A DNA stretch of 64,000 bases from positions 7,874,001-7,938,000 of the forward strand of contig NZ_JAFQ01000004.1 of the NCBI RefSeq assembly GCF_000526215.1, written 5' to 3'. The notes beneath the pieces were generated by a model. The model did not search any database, was not told the origin of the DNA, and saw only the letters and a program-made list of their open reading frames with translations. The position numbers were made by a program, and so were the translations under genes. Shown in pieces: positions 61,942-64,000 of the stretch (position 1 is its first letter; each line of letters begins with the position of its first letter). Source of the DNA: Nocardia sp. BMG51109. GTDB taxonomy: Bacteria; Actinomycetota; Actinomycetes; Mycobacteriales; Mycobacteriaceae.

Positions 61942-62388
61942 CTACTCCGCCGGGCGATCGCCCGCGGACATCCGGTCGCCACCTGCCGCCGCGACACCGT
62001 CGATGACGACCATATGCTCCTCGGCCCACGCCCGCAGCGCGGCCAGCGGAACCTCGAGGGACAGACCGAGATCGGTGAGCCGGTAGTACACCTTCGGCGG
62101 GACCGTCGGCTCGACCCGGCGGGCGACCAGACCGTCGCGCGTCAGGTTCTGCAGGGTCACCGACAGCATCTTCTGGGAGACACCCGGCATGCGACGCCGC
62201 AGTTCGGCGAACCGCACCTCGCCCGGATCGGCCTCGGCGAGCAGCTTGACCACCATGGACACCCATTTCGTGCCGATCCGGTCCAGCAATCGGCGAGTGG
62301 GGCAGGCCGGATCGAATACGTCGCCGCGCAGGGTAGTCACCTGGACCTCACCGCCTGAGTCGAAAGTGCCGTCTGTACCGATGATCAT
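61942..62388 (-). CDS. HxlR-family regulator
   Basis: A 148-residue winged-helix repressor. CPTRRLLDRIGTKWVSMVVK starts the DNA-binding domain (the conserved Cys of HxlR proteins is in DPACPTR), followed by RFAELRRRMPGVSQKMLSVT, LQNLTRDGLVARRV, and the wing EPTVPPKVYYRLTDLG. These proteins often sense electrophiles through the Cys. Divergent from a hydrolase gene, with operator-like repeats between (62394-62433). ATG 62388. Confidence 0.92.
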   Translation of the reverse strand: MIIGTDGTFDSGGEVQVTTLRGDVFDPACPTRRLLDRIGTKWVSMVVKLLAEADPGEVRFAELRRRMPGVSQKMLSVTLQNLTRDGLVARRVEPTVPPKVYYRLTDLGLSLEVPLAALRAWAEEHMVVIDGVAAAGGDRMSAGDRPAE

Positions 62389-62393
62389 AGGTT

Positions 62394-62433
62394 CCCTATG
62401 TTCATGTGGTCACTGATAGTTACCACATAGGGG
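62394..62433. promoter_or_regulatory. HxlR-type operator
   Basis: ATGTGGT at 62404-62410 and ACCACAT at 62422-62428 are inverted repeats 11 bases apart; CCCTATG (62394-62400) and CATAGGG (62427-62433) form a second, interlocking pair. AT-rich centre. It covers the shared promoter of the HxlR and hydrolase genes. Confidence 0.55.
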
Positions 62434-62439
62434 TTGGTC

Positions 62440-63288
62440 ATGGTCCTCTCGGCAGCCGAGATCCCGGTGCGGCGGGTAGCGGCGAACGGTATCGATATCA
62501 ACGTCGCCGTCGCGGGCACCGGCCCGGCCGTCCTACTGCTGCACGGCTTTCCGCACACCTGGCGGCTGTGGTCCGACGTGATCGGCGCCCTCGCTCCGTC
62601 GCATCGGGTCATCGCGCCGGATCTGCGCGGGCTCGGTGCCAGCGCCCGCCCCGACGACGGCTACGACGCCGAGACCCTGGCCGCCGACGCCGCCGGGCTG
62701 CTCGACGCCCTGGGCGAGCGGAATGCCGCGGTCGTCGGCATCGACCTCGGCACACCCCCGGCCTTCCTGCTGGCGATGCGCCGGCCGGAGCGGGTCCGGC
62801 GGCTCGTGGTGATGGAGTCGCTGCTGGGCCGGCTGCCGGGCGCCGAGGACTTCCTGCGCGACGGTCCACCGTGGTGGTTCGGCTTCCACGCCGTACCCGG
62901 TCTGGCCGAACGCGTCCTGTCCGACCACGAATCCGCCTACGTCGACTGGTTTCTGACCGCGGGAACGCGAGGCCGCGGCGTGCCGCCGGAGTTGCGCGAC
63001 GCCTTCGTCGAGGCCTACACCGGCCCCGACGCGCTGCGTGCCGCCTTCGCGCACTACCGCGCCATGCCCGAGAGCGCCCGCCGGATCGAACGCGCCGTCG
63101 CCGAGACCCGCCTGCGCGTACCGACACTGGCGATCGGCGCACATCCGGTGGGCAATGCCCTCGCCCGCCAGCTCGCGCCGCATACCGACGACCTGACCGG
63201 CCGCGTGATTCCCCGCTGCGGGCACATCATTCCGATCGACGGCGCCGCCGACCTGCACCCGCTACTCGCGGATTTTCTTGCGCCGTAA
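62440..63288 (+). CDS. Alpha/beta hydrolase, epoxide-hydrolase-like
   Basis: A 282-residue alpha/beta hydrolase. The oxyanion motif is LLHGFPHTWRLW, the nucleophile elbow VVGIDLGTPPAFLL has Asp as nucleophile (GxDxG), and the His lies in RCGHIIPID near the end. Asp instead of Ser with an HGFP motif points to epoxide hydrolases or haloalkane dehalogenases, rather than esterases. Start ATG 62440; a TTG two codons earlier is possible. Regulated by the divergent HxlR protein through the palindromes at 62394-62433. Confidence 0.9.
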   Translation: MVLSAAEIPVRRVAANGIDINVAVAGTGPAVLLLHGFPHTWRLWSDVIGALAPSHRVIAPDLRGLGASARPDDGYDAETLAADAAGLLDALGERNAAVVGIDLGTPPAFLLAMRRPERVRRLVVMESLLGRLPGAEDFLRDGPPWWFGFHAVPGLAERVLSDHESAYVDWFLTAGTRGRGVPPELRDAFVEAYTGPDALRAAFAHYRAMPESARRIERAVAETRLRVPTLAIGAHPVGNALARQLAPHTDDLTGRVIPRCGHIIPIDGAADLHPLLADFLAP

Positions 63289-63323
63289 CGCCTTCATCGG
63301 CGACGCGCGAACGACGGCGGGCC

Positions 63324-63605
63324 TCAGCCGATCACCGCGTTCATGATGGTGCCCGCGCTGGTGGCGAGGATGCCGCCGATCATGGCCCCCGCCACCATCT
63401 TCGGGGACTGCGAGATGCCGCCGCCGGCCCACTTCTCCCAGGCGAAATGTCCACCGGCGTAGGTGATGGCGAGGACGCCGGACAGGATCACGAACCAGGT
63501 GAAGTACCGCACCAGTTGCATCAACTTGTCTGCGGCGGGGGGAGTTTCGGGAGTCGGATTGCCGATCTGAGCGAGGAGGGTGTCGTGGACCGCCGCGATG
63601 ATCAT
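63324..63605 (-). CDS. Small two-TM protein (TrbC/VirB2-like topology)
   Basis: A 93-residue membrane protein: short N-terminus, first helix (RYFTWFVILSGVLAITYAGG), a polar loop (HFAWEKWAGGGISQSPKMVA) and second helix (GAMIGGILATSAGTIMNAVI). Size and topology recall small pilin-like T4SS proteins of actinobacteria, but sequence similarity is not strong enough to assign. It could be functionally tied to the orphan coupling ATPase 40 kb away only by speculation. ATG 63605. Confidence 0.55.
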   Translation of the reverse strand: MIIAAVHDTLLAQIGNPTPETPPAADKLMQLVRYFTWFVILSGVLAITYAGGHFAWEKWAGGGISQSPKMVAGAMIGGILATSAGTIMNAVIG

Positions 63606-63709
63606 GCACTACTCATTTCGAAGTCGGTGAAACCAGCTCGAACCTGCCTCGAAAATTATAGTGCCCGAAGGATATTGACGGCAGTTACCCGTGAGTCCAT
63701 CCGGACCGG

Positions 63710-64000
63710 TCACTCCGCCATAGCGGGCGAATCGCTCTCTACCAGCGCGGTCGGGATCCTGGGCAGCGCCTGGGGATGGTTGGCCACGAGCCAGCCGAGC
63801 AGTTCCTCGCGGACCGCGCAGCGCAGCGTCCACACGTCGTCGGCATTGCGCGCCGACATGGACGCCCGCACCACGATGCTGGTCGGGGTGCTGTCGGTGA
63901 CCAGGAGGTTCCAGTTGCGGCCGTCCCAGTCCTCGCGCTGCCGCAGATAGTCGTATAGGTGCTCGCGCAGCTGCGGTACCGGGGTGTTGTGGTCCAGATA
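63710..64000 (-). CDS. MscS-like mechanosensitive channel, C-terminal part
   Basis: The last 96 codons of a gene whose start is beyond the window. The sequence starts at the edge with YLDHNTPVPQLREHLYDYLR and QREDWDGRNWNLLVTDSTPT, then SIVVRASMSARNADDVWTLR and CAVREELLGWLVANHPQALP. This matches the cytoplasmic C-terminal beta and alpha/beta domains of MscS-family channels of the actinobacterial type. Stop TGA at 63710-63712. Confidence 0.75.
   Translation of the reverse strand, partial: YLDHNTPVPQLREHLYDYLRQREDWDGRNWNLLVTDSTPTSIVVRASMSARNADDVWTLRCAVREELLGWLVANHPQALPRIPTALVESDSPAMAE

Overview
The window looks like chromosomal DNA from a high-GC actinomycete of the Nocardia/Mycobacterium lineage, most likely a Nocardia. 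The evidence is the very strong G/C third-position bias, two Lsr2 nucleoid proteins, an Mce lipoprotein, an F420-type oxidoreductase, and a long core block that matches the gene order around recA in mycobacteria. That block runs hflX, dapF, miaA, the Rv2728c-like gene, a DUF349 gene, a membrane gene, miaB, then recX, recA, a DUF3046 gene, a glycosyltransferase, and further on pspM, pspA, clgR, cinA, pgsA and an ArgA-like gene.

Layout. 1-9.8 kb: a GntR regulator/amidase operon, two Lsr2 paralogues flanking a PAS-GGDEF diguanylate cyclase, an acyl-CoA-synthetase-like enzyme with a fused N-terminal SRPBCC domain, and a PucR-like regulator next to a stand-alone copy of its N-terminal domain. 9.9-12.9 kb: a Streptomyces-type regulatory group (XRE/DUF5753 protein, DUF574 methyltransferase, DUF397 protein, plus small divergent ORFs). 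13-21 kb: a nucleotidyltransferase and the four-gene SCO2524-SCO2523-SCO2522-SCO2521 cluster, which has no known function. Its SCO2523 member is a ParA-like protein with an altered P-loop. The cluster converges on a two-membrane-helix, pore-like protein. 21-29.4 kb: accessory genes (a BM3-like P450, an orphan conjugation-type coupling ATPase, a TetR regulator with an orphan Mce lipoprotein, an acyl-CoA dehydrogenase and an acyltransferase). 29.4-43 kb: the tRNA-modification/lysine block (hflX, dapF, miaA, miaB) and a complete glutamate ABC transporter gluABCD closed by a strong hairpin. 43-54.5 kb: an AAA ATPase, a TetR/oxidoreductase divergent pair with two operators, recX-recA with an intein, a relic of a drug transporter, and small enzymes. 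54.5-60 kb: the phage-shock operon (pgsA-cinA-clgR-pspA-pspM) and a divergent argA-like gene. 60-64 kb: small enzymes, two families of tandem repeats, an HxlR/hydrolase divergent pair, and the truncated end of an MscS-like channel.

A recurring theme is in-gene expansion by GC-rich repeats in otherwise conserved housekeeping genes. recX is about three times the normal length, with duplicated end modules. miaB carries an N-terminal octapeptide repeat and an insertion in its catalytic half. pspM has a duplicated 56-residue unit. Intergenic tandem repeats (67-bp and 95-bp units) bracket an F420 oxidoreductase gene, and the 95-bp unit contains the end of that gene's own coding sequence. The RecA intein (364 residues, complete endonuclease motifs) sits at the same extein position as I recall for Mycobacterium leprae, not at the M. 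tuberculosis position.

Most starts were chosen by ribosome-binding sites and by ATGA/GTGA overlaps with the upstream gene. No tRNA, rRNA, CRISPR array or insertion-sequence transposase was seen.
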